Origin: [Flexibacter] sp. ATCC 35208
GTDB taxonomy: Bacteria > Bacteroidota > Bacteroidia > Chitinophagales > Chitinophagaceae
NCBI RefSeq assembly: GCF_001975825.1
Contig: NZ_MTKN01000011.1
Span: 53,666 to 117,665 of the forward strand
Direction: 5' to 3'
DNA: 64,000 nt
Shown here: piece after piece, positions 8,445 through 17,302 of the stretch
Numbering within the stretch: position 1 is the stretch's first letter
Layout: each line of letters begins with the position of its first letter
Made by a program: the position numbers and the translations under genes
Notes under the pieces: model-generated
Seen by the model: only the letters and a program-made list of their open reading frames with translations
What the model was told of the DNA's origin: nothing
Databases searched by the model: none

Positions 8445-8577
8445 TATATTTGTTATTGTATTAATTTTATTATGGTTACTGTCCTATGAAAAACCAATTG
8501 ATTCCTACAGGCGTGAATCTTCATGCAATGTAAAATGACTCTCGAAAGCAATGGTTTATCCATTGCTTTTGTTTTTT
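8445..8577 (+). ncRNA. Candidate short transcript carrying a 15-codon ORF
   Basis: TATATTTG (8445-8452) matches the -7 consensus. A perfect 10-bp hairpin AAAGCAATGG / CCATTGCTTT (8545-8569, loop TTTAT) with the tail TGTTTTTT ends the unit. Between them, ATG 8486 to TAA 8533 encodes MKNQLIPTGVNLHAM. The transcript would be about 115 nt. It may be a small RNA, or an mRNA for a micropeptide. It ends about 110 bp before the next gene, which must therefore have its own promoter or rely on read-through. Confidence 0.4.
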
Positions 8578-8686
8578 GGCCGGGAATTTTGACCTGTTGA
8601 AAGATGAAAGAAGCAAACTCAGGCAAAAACAGTTTCCATTTTTTGACCGGGATTTTGTATTTTTAGACTTACAAATATTTTACACT

Positions 8687-9256
8687 ATGAAAAAGCTGCT
8701 GTTCCTGCTGTTGGTCGGATGTGCCACAGTATCATCAGCAAGCGCCATTAGCGGAAAGAGGAAGCTGGATAAGACCTGGAACGAGGAGAAAAAGAAAGAT
8801 AAGGAAGGTGAAAAGGGGGATAAGGAAAAATGTAAATCTGCTAACTGCGATAATTCTGATAAAGCGACTACCGTAACAAAAACTACTGCACGTGCTGCCC
8901 GCGTTGAGGAGTACGTATGGATGTTACCGAAGGATCAGGATGGTGATAAGATGTATGAGGAGGATTTGAAGAAAGGGATAGTGGATTTGTATAAATGGTA
9001 CCTGCAGAATGGTTCCCGTATGAATACGAGCGACTTGAAAGCAGTGGCCGAAGAACCTGCGTTTCCATTTAAAGTGGATGCGAAAACATTACAACAGTAT
9101 TTTCAGTTTATTAAGAATAATTTCCCTGGGCTGAGCGAAGATGATCTGACAGATGGTACACCTAAGAAAGCACCTGTGGCCAGTCATAAAAAATATGCGC
9201 CAGTTAGTACCAGGGATGAAATGGAAAGCCAGATTTCCATTCCAGTTGTTAAATAA
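8687..9256 (+). CDS. Exported Lys-rich protein of unknown function
   Basis: Not recognised. Start set at ATG 8687 because the protein then begins with a clear signal peptide (MKKLLFLLLVGCATVSSASA); the frame extends upstream but that part overlaps the hairpin terminator and is not protein-like. The 189-residue product has a very charged Lys/Asp/Glu stretch just after the signal peptide (about residues 22-55). A more ordered region with aromatic residues follows (about 70-150), ending in a basic tail. The Cys in the signal region is not in a good lipobox. It is 22 bp upstream of the YcxB-like gene, so the two are probably co-transcribed. Confidence 0.7.
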   Translation: MKKLLFLLLVGCATVSSASAISGKRKLDKTWNEEKKKDKEGEKGDKEKCKSANCDNSDKATTVTKTTARAARVEEYVWMLPKDQDGDKMYEEDLKKGIVDLYKWYLQNGSRMNTSDLKAVAEEPAFPFKVDAKTLQQYFQFIKNNFPGLSEDDLTDGTPKKAPVASHKKYAPVSTRDEMESQISIPVVK

Positions 9257-9278
9257 CAAAAATGTCTGCCTTGCCATA

Positions 9279-9758
9279 ATGCATTTGGAGTTTAGTTACA
9301 ATAAGGAGGAAGTATTGCATGCATTGCGCTATCATTTCCTGCAGCGAGGAGAAATCAAAGTTTTCAAAAACACGCTTTTTATACTGCTGGTGTTTACTCT
9401 TTGTGGGTATGCATATCAGCTGGTGACTGTTGGTGCCCTGGTAGGGATTCTCGGTATGTCGGTGGTGATTGGATTGGTGTTTTGGTATATGCTGCCGGTG
9501 TCGATTTATAATAATGCGGCGACATTTCAGGATGATATCCGGTTGAATTATTCAGAGGAAGGGATTGTGATTACGACGAGGAATAGTGATGTGGAGAAGG
9601 AGTTGTCGTGGCATGTGTTTACACAGGTGGTGAAGGCGAAGAATTTTTTCTTTTTGTATAAGGGGAAGAAGGATTTCTTTTTGGTGCCGACGAGTGCGTT
9701 TAAGACGGAGTTGGAGCAGCGGGAGTTTGAGCGGTTGGCGAAGAATAAGATTAGTTAA
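9279..9758 (+). CDS. YcxB-like membrane protein
   Basis: A 159-residue protein with two adjacent membrane helices (about residues 30-45 and 50-68) and a C-terminal soluble domain with the pattern seen in YcxB-like proteins: YSEEGIVITTRNSDVEKELSWHVFTQVVKAKNFFFLYKGKKDFFLVP-type strands ending in an FKTELEQREFERL helix. Start at ATG 9279 (MHLEFSYN) was preferred to the upstream in-frame codons, which overlap the preceding gene. Function of the family is unknown. The last ~150 bp use mostly G-ending codons (TTG, GTG, ACG), unlike the first part. Confidence 0.65.
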   Translation: MHLEFSYNKEEVLHALRYHFLQRGEIKVFKNTLFILLVFTLCGYAYQLVTVGALVGILGMSVVIGLVFWYMLPVSIYNNAATFQDDIRLNYSEEGIVITTRNSDVEKELSWHVFTQVVKAKNFFFLYKGKKDFFLVPTSAFKTELEQREFERLAKNKIS

Positions 9759-9806
9759 ATTGAATAAATAGACTAACTAAGAGGTATAAATTAGTTGCAA
9801 AAAAAA

Positions 9807-9840
9807 ATCGGGCAGTCCTTTGGACTGCCCGATTTTTTTT
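9807..9840 (+). terminator. Terminator after the YcxB-like gene
   Basis: Stem AAATCGGGCAGTCC / GGACTGCCCGATTT with loop TTT and a run of T. Strong in both directions. Confidence 0.88.
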
Positions 9841-9848
9841 GCGGAGGG

Positions 9849-9910
9849 ATTGTTTTAGACAAGCGCTTCCGCGCCTGTCTAAAACAATCGCGTATTCTAA
9901 AACAATCGCG
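9849..9910. repeat. Long palindrome plus 15-bp direct repeat
   Basis: An 18-bp stem with one mismatch (9849-9866 / 9871-9888) and loop TTCC, built on TTGTTTTAGACA. The right arm overlaps a 15-bp perfect direct repeat, TCTAAAACAATCGCG, at 9878-9892 and 9896-9910. It sits just downstream of the terminator at 9807-9840 and just past the stop of the DUF2490-like gene. Confidence 0.85.
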
Positions 9911-9913
9911 GGT

Positions 9914-10636
9914 TTATAGGGCGAAATTGTGGAATACAGCTAAGTGTAGAATATGGGTCATCGATTTATTGCCAGTTGCTGGTTGTACAAAGTGATTCAT
10001 GTAGCCGGCTTCGAGTTTGAGGTTGGGTTTTAAGGCGTAGCCTTGCGCTATTAAGAAACGATTCTGATCTACGAATTTATCATTGATCTTACTGTTGAAT
10101 ACATTCATGAAGAATTCGTTTTGCAGGGCGAAATAAAAAGGAGTCACTTTTTCTTCCTTCCTGATCGGGAACTGTGTACGATTGAAATAGCGCAGGCGAT
10201 GCCCATATTTCCAATATTGCACATCTTTTGAAGCCGCTGTCTTAGCCCCTACCCAACGCTCTTCAAATCGCACGCGATGCGTCATATTGAAAGTGCGTGT
10301 GTTGTTTTTGTAAATGAATTGTTGGTAAATGCGGTGTTCAGGAAAGTATTGATCCGCCCCATCGCTGTAGGTGGTAATAAATGAATACCCCAGCAGATAG
10401 CTTGCATTCTTCCCAGGCGTATACTGTAACCCTGCCCTGTTCAGGATCTGCCCCTTTCGACTGATCCCATCCCTTATCCTCGCCTGAAAATCGTATGCAA
10501 TCGCCCATTTCTGGTTTATCTGTGCAGTACCGAAGTACGTATACCAGTGGCTATACCCCTGGGTAAGTTCCTGTGCGGAAAGCTGTAGACCGCCCATAAG
10601 CAGGCATAGTGCCAGCAGGCAAATTTTTGTGCGCAT
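9914..10636 (-). CDS. DUF2490-like outer-membrane beta-barrel protein
   Basis: Exported protein of about 240 residues. Start set at ATG 10636, which gives a signal peptide (MRTKICLLALCLLMGGLQLSAQ); the longer frame adds 17 residues before it. The mature part alternates aromatic and polar residues in strands (for example GYSHWYTYFGTAQINQKW, HRLRYFNRTQF, FFMNVFNSKIN) and ends HLAVFHNFAL, typical of a small outer-membrane barrel and of the DUF2490 family. Function is not known. A terminator separates it from the SusC/SusD genes upstream on the same strand. Confidence 0.75.
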   Translation of the reverse strand: MRTKICLLALCLLMGGLQLSAQELTQGYSHWYTYFGTAQINQKWAIAYDFQARIRDGISRKGQILNRAGLQYTPGKNASYLLGYSFITTYSDGADQYFPEHRIYQQFIYKNNTRTFNMTHRVRFEERWVGAKTAASKDVQYWKYGHRLRYFNRTQFPIRKEEKVTPFYFALQNEFFMNVFNSKINDKFVDQNRFLIAQGYALKPNLKLEAGYMNHFVQPATGNKSMTHILHLAVFHNFAL

Positions 10637-10685
10637 ATAATGATTCACATAATAGGTTGAACAGTAAAAATAATTAAATACGGGC

Positions 10686-10720
10686 ATAAAAAAAGCCGGC
10701 CAGCATGATAGCTGGCCGGC
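10686..10720 (-). terminator. Terminator of the SusC/SusD operon (first pair)
   Basis: Perfect GC-rich 10-bp stem GCCGGCCAGC / GCTGGCCGGC with loop ATGATA; on the minus strand it is followed by a T7 run. It lies 25 bp past the SusD stop. Confidence 0.9.
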
Positions 10721-10744
10721 AGGGTTTTATAAGTGATAGTTGTG

Positions 10745-12205
10745 TTAGTAACTAATCCACCAGTTCTTGGTGCCTTTGTTGTCTCCACCAATTGCACTAC
10801 CCGCAGCCGTGTAGTTGGTACTGTTGGAGTTGGACTCTACTATCGGATAAGTGAGCCGGTAAGGGACCAGCGTTACATTTTGATCCAGTGAGCCGGAAAC
10901 CGGTGCAATAAATAAATCTGATCCATCAGGTTTTGTAAAATTCAGGCGGATCCTTTCAAACCATGCCTGGAAACCCTGTGGATATAATGACAGCCATTTC
11001 TGCGTACCGATTACATTCTTCCACTCACCACCTGTGTAGGGTAATGTTGCCAGGTACTCATCCACTCCGTCAGTTACGCCCCAGTACTCCATAGAAGCGC
11101 GTATACCGGCTTCATAATAGCTGGCTGCATCACCATTCACTGCATATCCTCTTGCCGCTGCTTCTGCCAGTGTAAAGGCAACTTCTGAATAAGTCATCAG
11201 AATGGCCTTCATGTCTGCCGAATAGATCTTAGTGCCAGGATAAGAAGCTGATGTAGGACGATTTGCATCTGTGGTGCTCATCCCATAAGGCATACCGTAG
11301 ATGGTGTCAATTGTCAGACCATCTACTGGTCTTGCATAGATGTCCAATCTTGGATCATTGATACTTCTCATATAATCAACCAGTGTGGTAGATACATAGA
11401 AGTCAATAATTGGTCTGTTGGTTTCATCCATCGGATACCTGTTGGGATCAGCACCCAGGTATGCAAATTCTGCATTGTCACTGTTACTTGTCATTGCTCC
11501 CTGATAGTTAGCTTCTATCAGACTCTGTGCTTTTGCGTTATCACGATCTGCCATACGGATAGCCAGACGCAGCATCAGCGAATGGCCTAATGTCTGCCAT
11601 TTGGCGACATCGCCACCGAAGATAACGTCTGCATCATCGAAGTTAGGTTGTGATGCATCCAGCGCATTGATATTTGCTGTCAGCGTATCTGAGAGCTGTG
11701 AGTAAATGGTTTTGGCATCGTCATAGACTGGTGTGATATATTCAGTCACATTCAATGCCTGTGTATATGGTACATTCACATAAGTATCTGTCAGCATCTG
11801 CATGATCCATACTTTCAGAATACCTGCTATGGCATTCTGATTCTGTGCCGCAGGATTATTGCCCTTGGCAGTATTCAGTGTACGGATCAGATCAAGGTTG
11901 TGTAAGGCTGCATACAGCGTGGTCCATAGTGTATTGTTGTTGGATTCATCGAGTGAATACTGGCTGTCTGCCACTCTTGTATTGCCAGACCAGAACTGTG
12001 CATAGTGCATACCAATATAGCCATTCTGTAATGTGCTATACAATACATCCATCACACTTTTCTCTGCGCCAGTCAGCAGATATGGAGGTTCTGTCGTTGT
12101 TGATTTAGTTGGATCGTAATTGATGCTGTCCAGCTTTTTACATCCGGTCATGATCAGTCCCACGAAAGCAAACAGGAAACAATATTTTATGATACGGTTA
12201 AGCAT
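10745..12205 (-). CDS. SusD/RagB-type outer-membrane lipoprotein (SusD-like_2 kind)
   Basis: Cell-surface lipoprotein that caps its TonB-dependent partner and captures the substrate. The signal peptide has a lipobox, FVGLIMTGCKK, with Cys at about residue 22. The body is alpha-helical with TPR-like repeats (LLTGAEKSVMDVLYSTLQNGYIGMHYAQ, VAFTLAEAAARGY, WFERIRLN), as in the SusD-like_2 subgroup. Length of 486 fits. It lies 13 bp after the SusC gene. No glycoside hydrolase or protease is adjacent, so the substrate cannot be named. Confidence 0.92.
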   Translation of the reverse strand: MLNRIIKYCFLFAFVGLIMTGCKKLDSINYDPTKSTTTEPPYLLTGAEKSVMDVLYSTLQNGYIGMHYAQFWSGNTRVADSQYSLDESNNNTLWTTLYAALHNLDLIRTLNTAKGNNPAAQNQNAIAGILKVWIMQMLTDTYVNVPYTQALNVTEYITPVYDDAKTIYSQLSDTLTANINALDASQPNFDDADVIFGGDVAKWQTLGHSLMLRLAIRMADRDNAKAQSLIEANYQGAMTSNSDNAEFAYLGADPNRYPMDETNRPIIDFYVSTTLVDYMRSINDPRLDIYARPVDGLTIDTIYGMPYGMSTTDANRPTSASYPGTKIYSADMKAILMTYSEVAFTLAEAAARGYAVNGDAASYYEAGIRASMEYWGVTDGVDEYLATLPYTGGEWKNVIGTQKWLSLYPQGFQAWFERIRLNFTKPDGSDLFIAPVSGSLDQNVTLVPYRLTYPIVESNSNSTNYTAAGSAIGGDNKGTKNWWISY

Positions 12206-12218
12206 TTTGGTTCACTTT

Positions 12219-15200
12219 TTAGAATGAAACATTGAGGTTAACACCAAACGAGCGGATAGATGGTAATGCACCACCCTCTATACCCACAATGTTGGAATTA
12301 GAGTTGAGAATATTGGACGGATCTACGTTTGGCGCATTGCTATGCATCAACCATAGGTTACGGCCGTATAAAGAGAGTCTTGCACTCTGTGCGTGGAAAC
12401 GTTTGTACCATGATTCAGGAATATTATATCCCAGTTTCACTTCACGCAGGTATACATAACTTGCATCGTACAGGTTCGCTTTACTCAATGTTTTGTTTTC
12501 ATTGTTTACGAAGTATGTATTCGCATCCAGCACTACATCGTTTGGAGTACCGTCTGCCTTTACTCCCTCTGCGATAATACCTGTTTCACGTACATTGTTT
12601 GCAGCAGTTACATCCAGCAGACCAGAGATCTTACCATACATATTCGTATAAGAGAAGAAGTTGCCACCATGCTGGAAGTCGATCAGCGCTGACAGATAAA
12701 TACCTTTGTAAGAGAAGGTATTATTGATACCACCTGTATAATCAGGATAGGCATACCCGATAGGTTTGATATCAGAGATCAGGTAATTACCATCATCCCC
12801 TACGATACGTTGTCCTTTATCATTGTACACATAGTCAGTACCCATCAGTGTACCCAGTGGCTGGCCTACCAGGCCTACTACTGATACTCTTGTAGTACGA
12901 CGGTCAGTACCGATCGTTAACTGTGTCAGTGAAGTGCCATACTGAGCGATATCCATATTCAACACCTTGTTCCTGTTGCGTGCAATATTCGCTACGATAT
13001 CCCAACGGAAACCGTTCTTCAAACGGATGGGGTTCAGTGATAAGGAAGCTTCAATACCTTTGTTCTGTACACTACCACCATTTGCATAAGTAGTGGTATA
13101 ACCAGTAGCCGGAGAAACTGTGAGCTGCATGATCTGGTCTTTGGTAGTTCGCTGATAGTAAGTGAAATCCACACCTACCCTTTCATCGAGGAACTTAAGG
13201 GCGATACCTGTTTCATACTCTTGTGTACGCTCAGGTTTCAGGTTCATATTGTATTTAGTAGTAGTCGCCTGTGTGATTGGATGGCTGCCATAACCAGCTA
13301 TAAACTGATAGGTATCACGGATATTATATGGACCGGTATCGTTACCTACAGCAGAAGCACTTGCACGCAATTTACCGAAGGACAGCCACTTCCAGCTCTT
13401 CAGCAGATCGGAGAATACAAAGGATGCTGATGCAGATGGATACACATACGGATTGTTTTCATTCAGCAGCGCAGAGCTCCAATCTGCACGACCTGTCAGA
13501 TCTAAGAAGAGGAAGTTCTTGTAAGAGAATGATGCGGAAGCGAATCCTGAGTTGATTTGTTTCTCATAATATTCATCGTACGGCGTCGCAGTCGTTACAG
13601 AATTGTTCAGGTTGTACACCAGTGGCAGAATCAAACCACCATTAGTAGCACCACCAGTTATTGTCCATTTGCGATGCATGATGTTGCCACCTACCAGACC
13701 GTTCAGTTTGAAATTTCCACCGAGGTCGAACTTCATATTTGCAGTTAACTGGTAGTTCATTTCTCTCGCAGTTGGTAAACGTTTGATATAGCCACCTACG
13801 AAATAATCTTTCGCAGTACGTTCTTCCTGCAGTGCATTGTAGTTGTCCATGAACACACGTCCACTGATAGTTAACCATTTGTTCGCTTCATAATCGAGCC
13901 CTGCATTACCAAAGATGCGGTTGCGGCTATCAGTTTCATAATCCATATAGCGGTTCCAGTATGGACCATTGCTGGAAGCAGGAGCAGGATTATCCCATGA
14001 TGTACGGTTCCAGGTGATCTGTGAACCATCTTCATATTTATATCTCTTTTCCATATCCAGGTTTAGCTGACGCTGTCCATACATGGTGAATTGCAGGGTT
14101 GGGTTAGGTCCTGTGAAACCTGTACCCGGTCTGCCTTTCGCAGCGAATGCAGTATAGTTTACAGATGCTACGGCTTTCAGTCCTTTTGCAATTTCATATC
14201 CACCATTGAACGATACGTTGTTCCTGTTCATACTTGCATTTGGCAGTACGAATAGCTGGTTCATATTGCCATAAGAAAGACGGAAATAACCTTTGTCGTT
14301 ATTACCGGCCATAGCAATATTGTTGGTGATAGTATACCCCGTTCTGTAGAAATCCTTCACATTGTTAGGTTGTGCTACCCATGGAGTAGTCTGACCGAAG
14401 TAAGGATTACCTTTATCTTTATCGAAGGAATAGTATGGGCGGACGAGCTGTCCTTCCAGTTTTGGACCCCATGATTCATCTGCTTTGTAGATCGGCATCA
14501 GGTCATATCTTCCTAAACCATCACCATCGTCATATGTAGCACTGGCCTCACTTGTGAAAGCATCAGGATGTTCGTTGTAGTAAAGTTTATCAAACTTTCC
14601 ACCACTACCGCCACCATACTGATTCTGGTAATGAGGTAATATAGATACCTGATCTGCCTGTGCATTGAGGCTATATGTTACCCCAATACCACCTCCTGTA
14701 TCAGGACGTTTTTTGGTAGTGATGAGCATCACACCATTTGCACCACGACTGCCATATAATGCAGTAGCGGCGGCACCTTTCAGCACAGAGATGTTATCGA
14801 TATCATCTGGATTGATGTCTTGCAAAGAGGAGCCATAGTCATAACCACCACCACCATTTAATTGTCCTGCCTGGTTGCTGTTGATATTGACGAATGGTGT
14901 TCCATCTACTACGATGAAGGCGTTGTTATCACCTAATATAGACTTCACACCACGGATTGTGATCTTGTTGGAACCGCCCATGGAGCCTGTATTAGATGAG
15001 ATTTGCAGACCTGGTACTTTACCTTGCAGTGCATTGACAAAGTTCACTTCTTTTGCTTCCTGCACAGCGCTACCACCTACATTTTCGATTGCATAGCCGA
15101 CTGCTCTTGTATTACGCTGAATACCGAGTGCGGTAACAACTACTTCCTGCAATTGTTTCTTACCGGTAGAGGCTGTCGTGAGTGTCACTGGCAGTGAATC

Positions 15201-15842
15201 CTTGTTGGTAAGGGGGATTGACTGATCACCGAAGGTAGGTGCTGATATTTTGATGGTATCTTTCAGAGAAGCCTTGATAGAAAAAGTACCATCTACATTG
15301 GCAGCGACACCTTGTTTTGTGGACAGGTTTACAACCTGCGCACCCGGGATAGGTTGGCCTCCCGGCTGTTTTACCACGCCACTTAATGTGAACTGACCGA
15401 TCTCTTTTTTCAGTGTATTACTATCTGAAGGAAGGATCAGTGCAGAGGTGTCCGCAGATTTTGTCTTTGTGCTATCACTGTCTGCAGTAGCGGGTTTGGT
15501 GGTATCTTTACGGGTACTGTCACTCGCCTGATTATTCGGTGTAATCACAGCAGCAGCGGGTTTGGTAGTATCCGCTTTACGCTGATTATTATTGTTTGGC
15601 GTGATGATCACAGGGGTGGCCGTTGCTGGCTTACTCTTATCTGTGGCAGGTTTGCTGGCAGAAGGTGTGATCACTACAGGCGAAGCGGATGGCTTCACAG
15701 TAGTATCTTTTTTTTGCTGAACTGCTTTTACTGCAGTATGCGTCAGGAATGGCCGGTTAACGTTTGCGCTCGCTTTATTGGGTCCTAAACTACAGTAGAA
15801 AGCAAAGCACAGCCATAACCAGGTAAGTACATGGCTTCTCAT
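12219..15842 (-). CDS. SusC/RagA TonB-dependent outer-membrane transporter with low-complexity N-terminal extension
   Basis: Outer-membrane importer driven by TonB, partner of the SusD downstream. Domains in order: signal peptide (1-27); an unusual Thr/Pro/Lys/Asp/Ser-rich region (about 45-150) with repeated TPVIITPN- and KDTTKPA-like phrases; carboxypeptidase-regulatory-like domain (about 155-225, GVVKQPGGQPIPGAQVV); SusC signature and plug (ALGIQRNTRAVGYAIENV, ITIRGVKSILGDNNAFIVVDG, ALYGSRGANGVMLITTKK); then a 22-strand-type barrel ending in NLNVSF. Length of 1207 is longer than the usual ~1000-1050, largely because of the extension. It has no STN domain, so sigma/anti-sigma signalling is not expected. 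Confidence 0.94.
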   Translation of the reverse strand: MRSHVLTWLWLCFAFYCSLGPNKASANVNRPFLTHTAVKAVQQKKDTTVKPSASPVVITPSASKPATDKSKPATATPVIITPNNNNQRKADTTKPAAAVITPNNQASDSTRKDTTKPATADSDSTKTKSADTSALILPSDSNTLKKEIGQFTLSGVVKQPGGQPIPGAQVVNLSTKQGVAANVDGTFSIKASLKDTIKISAPTFGDQSIPLTNKDSLPVTLTTASTGKKQLQEVVVTALGIQRNTRAVGYAIENVGGSAVQEAKEVNFVNALQGKVPGLQISSNTGSMGGSNKITIRGVKSILGDNNAFIVVDGTPFVNINSNQAGQLNGGGGYDYGSSLQDINPDDIDNISVLKGAAATALYGSRGANGVMLITTKKRPDTGGGIGVTYSLNAQADQVSILPHYQNQYGGGSGGKFDKLYYNEHPDAFTSEASATYDDGDGLGRYDLMPIYKADESWGPKLEGQLVRPYYSFDKDKGNPYFGQTTPWVAQPNNVKDFYRTGYTITNNIAMAGNNDKGYFRLSYGNMNQLFVLPNASMNRNNVSFNGGYEIAKGLKAVASVNYTAFAAKGRPGTGFTGPNPTLQFTMYGQRQLNLDMEKRYKYEDGSQITWNRTSWDNPAPASSNGPYWNRYMDYETDSRNRIFGNAGLDYEANKWLTISGRVFMDNYNALQEERTAKDYFVGGYIKRLPTAREMNYQLTANMKFDLGGNFKLNGLVGGNIMHRKWTITGGATNGGLILPLVYNLNNSVTTATPYDEYYEKQINSGFASASFSYKNFLFLDLTGRADWSSALLNENNPYVYPSASASFVFSDLLKSWKWLSFGKLRASASAVGNDTGPYNIRDTYQFIAGYGSHPITQATTTKYNMNLKPERTQEYETGIALKFLDERVGVDFTYYQRTTKDQIMQLTVSPATGYTTTYANGGSVQNKGIEASLSLNPIRLKNGFRWDIVANIARNRNKVLNMDIAQYGTSLTQLTIGTDRRTTRVSVVGLVGQPLGTLMGTDYVYNDKGQRIVGDDGNYLISDIKPIGYAYPDYTGGINNTFSYKGIYLSALIDFQHGGNFFSYTNMYGKISGLLDVTAANNVRETGIIAEGVKADGTPNDVVLDANTYFVNNENKTLSKANLYDASYVYLREVKLGYNIPESWYKRFHAQSARLSLYGRNLWLMHSNAPNVDPSNILNSNSNIVGIEGGALPSIRSFGVNLNVSF

Positions 15843-15985
15843 TGTTATATTGGAAGATTTGGTTTAAAATTTTTTTACAACAGGTTTCCGTTATCCTGTC
15901 TACAATACCTGATTCTTTTACTCAATTATAATACAATCGAAAGCGCCGGTACAATGAACCAGCTCAGGATTATTTCTTAGAGTTG

Positions 15986-16019
15986 ACTGTAAAATGCCGT
16001 AATAAGTGGCGTTTACAGT
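15986..16019. other. Intergenic stem-loop upstream of the first SusC; rest of 15843-16239 shows no gene
   Basis: ACTGTAAA / TTTACAGT extended by GCC/GGC (one G-U, one bulged A), about 12 bp with a 9-nt loop, roughly 145 bp upstream of the SusC start. No T-run follows on either strand, so it may be a leader or operator structure rather than a terminator. In the rest of the ~400-bp gap the short frames look non-coding and I saw no TAnnTTTG box. Confidence 0.35.
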
Positions 16020-16239
16020 GTTGGTCTATAGGTGTGAGAATGCAACATCCGCATATAGTAATTCCATGCCTCTCACTTGCAGTGAAGCACCCCTTCAAAC
16101 AAATCAAAATTCTTTTATGGTCTCTGTGTTTGTTGCGCAGCACTACTCTACAGCTCATCCTTTTTCCAGGACGCTGTATATCAAACACCTTGCCAACGGC
16201 AGGTGTAGGAATTGTGCAGTAGTACTCACATGAGAATGA

Positions 16240-17166
16240 TTACCCGTGTTGTTGGAAGTAGTCTACAATAATCTTATCTACTGATTTTACAATAAGCAAA
16301 TCATCTTTTATGTGCAATGCATTGGGGTGTGTATCTGCACAAATCACTTTCTTAATGATGCCGCTTTTCTTGATCTTATCAAATCCTCCACCGGCAAAGA
16401 TCCCATGGGTTGTAATTACTGAAATGGATTTTGCACCTGCATCAAGGTAAGATTGTGCTGCATGTATGAGTGAGCCGCCTGTGCGAATCATATCGTCATA
16501 GATGATCACATTTTTATTTTCTACTTCAGCACTGATAGCGGTAATTTGTGTGGTGTCGCCAGAGAGACGTTTTTTAAATACGAATGCAGCTTCCACATGC
16601 AGATCATTTGCGAGTGATTCTACCCACTTGGCTCTACCTGCATCGGTGCTGGCGAGTACAAATGGTTCACCTCCTCCTAATTCCATTGCAGCTTCTTTGA
16701 CCAGGTCTTTGCCATACAGGTGTACGGGTCTTACCCCACTCTCAAAGTAGTAAGTGATACCATCTACATGGAGGTCCATGAGCAATACTTTGTTGCCACT
16801 ATTAGTAGCGGGCAGGGCAGAAAAAAGTAATGCCCGGGTTTTGGCTTTTACGATTTCCCCGGATTTAACGGCTCTTTCCATGGTGGAGTAGCCAAAGAAG
16901 GGGATCACGAGGTTCAGTGAATGGGCATCTTCCTGGATACAGCCATGGGCGATATCGAAGAGTTCCAGGGTTTCTTTATCATCAATAGTACCTCCCAGCA
17001 CTATGACCTCCTTGTCGTGTACCTGGCTCCGGATACGGTGATAATGCTCCCCGTCCGGAAAGTCACGGATTTCCAGTTTACCTTCCTCCCAGTGGGGAGC
17101 CAGCGCCATAATACGGTCTTTGAGGTACTGATAGCGCTGTGTTGCAAAAATGATCTTCTGAGGCAT
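16240..17166 (-). CDS. Ribose-phosphate pyrophosphokinase-like protein (divergent)
   Basis: Resembles PRPP synthetase, which makes phosphoribosyl diphosphate from ribose 5-phosphate and ATP. Visible: FPDGEHYHRI (ATP/regulatory flexible region), FFGYSTMERA where canonical enzymes have PYxxYARQDR, DLHVDGITYYFE where they have DLHAxQIQGFF, and the PRPP loop VIIYDDMIRTGGSL in place of VDDMIDTGGT. Length of 308 is normal. The changes at several conserved positions suggest a divergent paralogue or a different phosphoribosyl activity, so no gene symbol is given. It is followed on the same strand by the SusC gene after ~400 bp. Confidence 0.8.
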   Translation of the reverse strand: MPQKIIFATQRYQYLKDRIMALAPHWEEGKLEIRDFPDGEHYHRIRSQVHDKEVIVLGGTIDDKETLELFDIAHGCIQEDAHSLNLVIPFFGYSTMERAVKSGEIVKAKTRALLFSALPATNSGNKVLLMDLHVDGITYYFESGVRPVHLYGKDLVKEAAMELGGGEPFVLASTDAGRAKWVESLANDLHVEAAFVFKKRLSGDTTQITAISAEVENKNVIIYDDMIRTGGSLIHAAQSYLDAGAKSISVITTHGIFAGGGFDKIKKSGIIKKVICADTHPNALHIKDDLLIVKSVDKIIVDYFQQHG

Positions 17167-17302
17167 AGTGTTTGGAATATATGAGGGTTAAAATTAATTA
17201 TTTATAAATAAATGGTATGTTTTACAGCCATTAACCCCGATTTTTGAACATTAATCTATATTTTTAACGTTTCATTTGCGAGGGGAAATTTATTTTTGAG
17301 CG

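Noticed and set aside
8576..8686. Upstream extension of the exported Lys-rich protein
   Set aside because: It starts at the end of an intrinsic terminator and lacks a signal peptide; ATG 8687 gives a textbook one.
15970..16233. Several short overlapping frames in the gap before the first SusC
   Set aside because: All are short, mutually overlapping and Cys/His-rich without hydrophobic patterning; the region is better read as intergenic.
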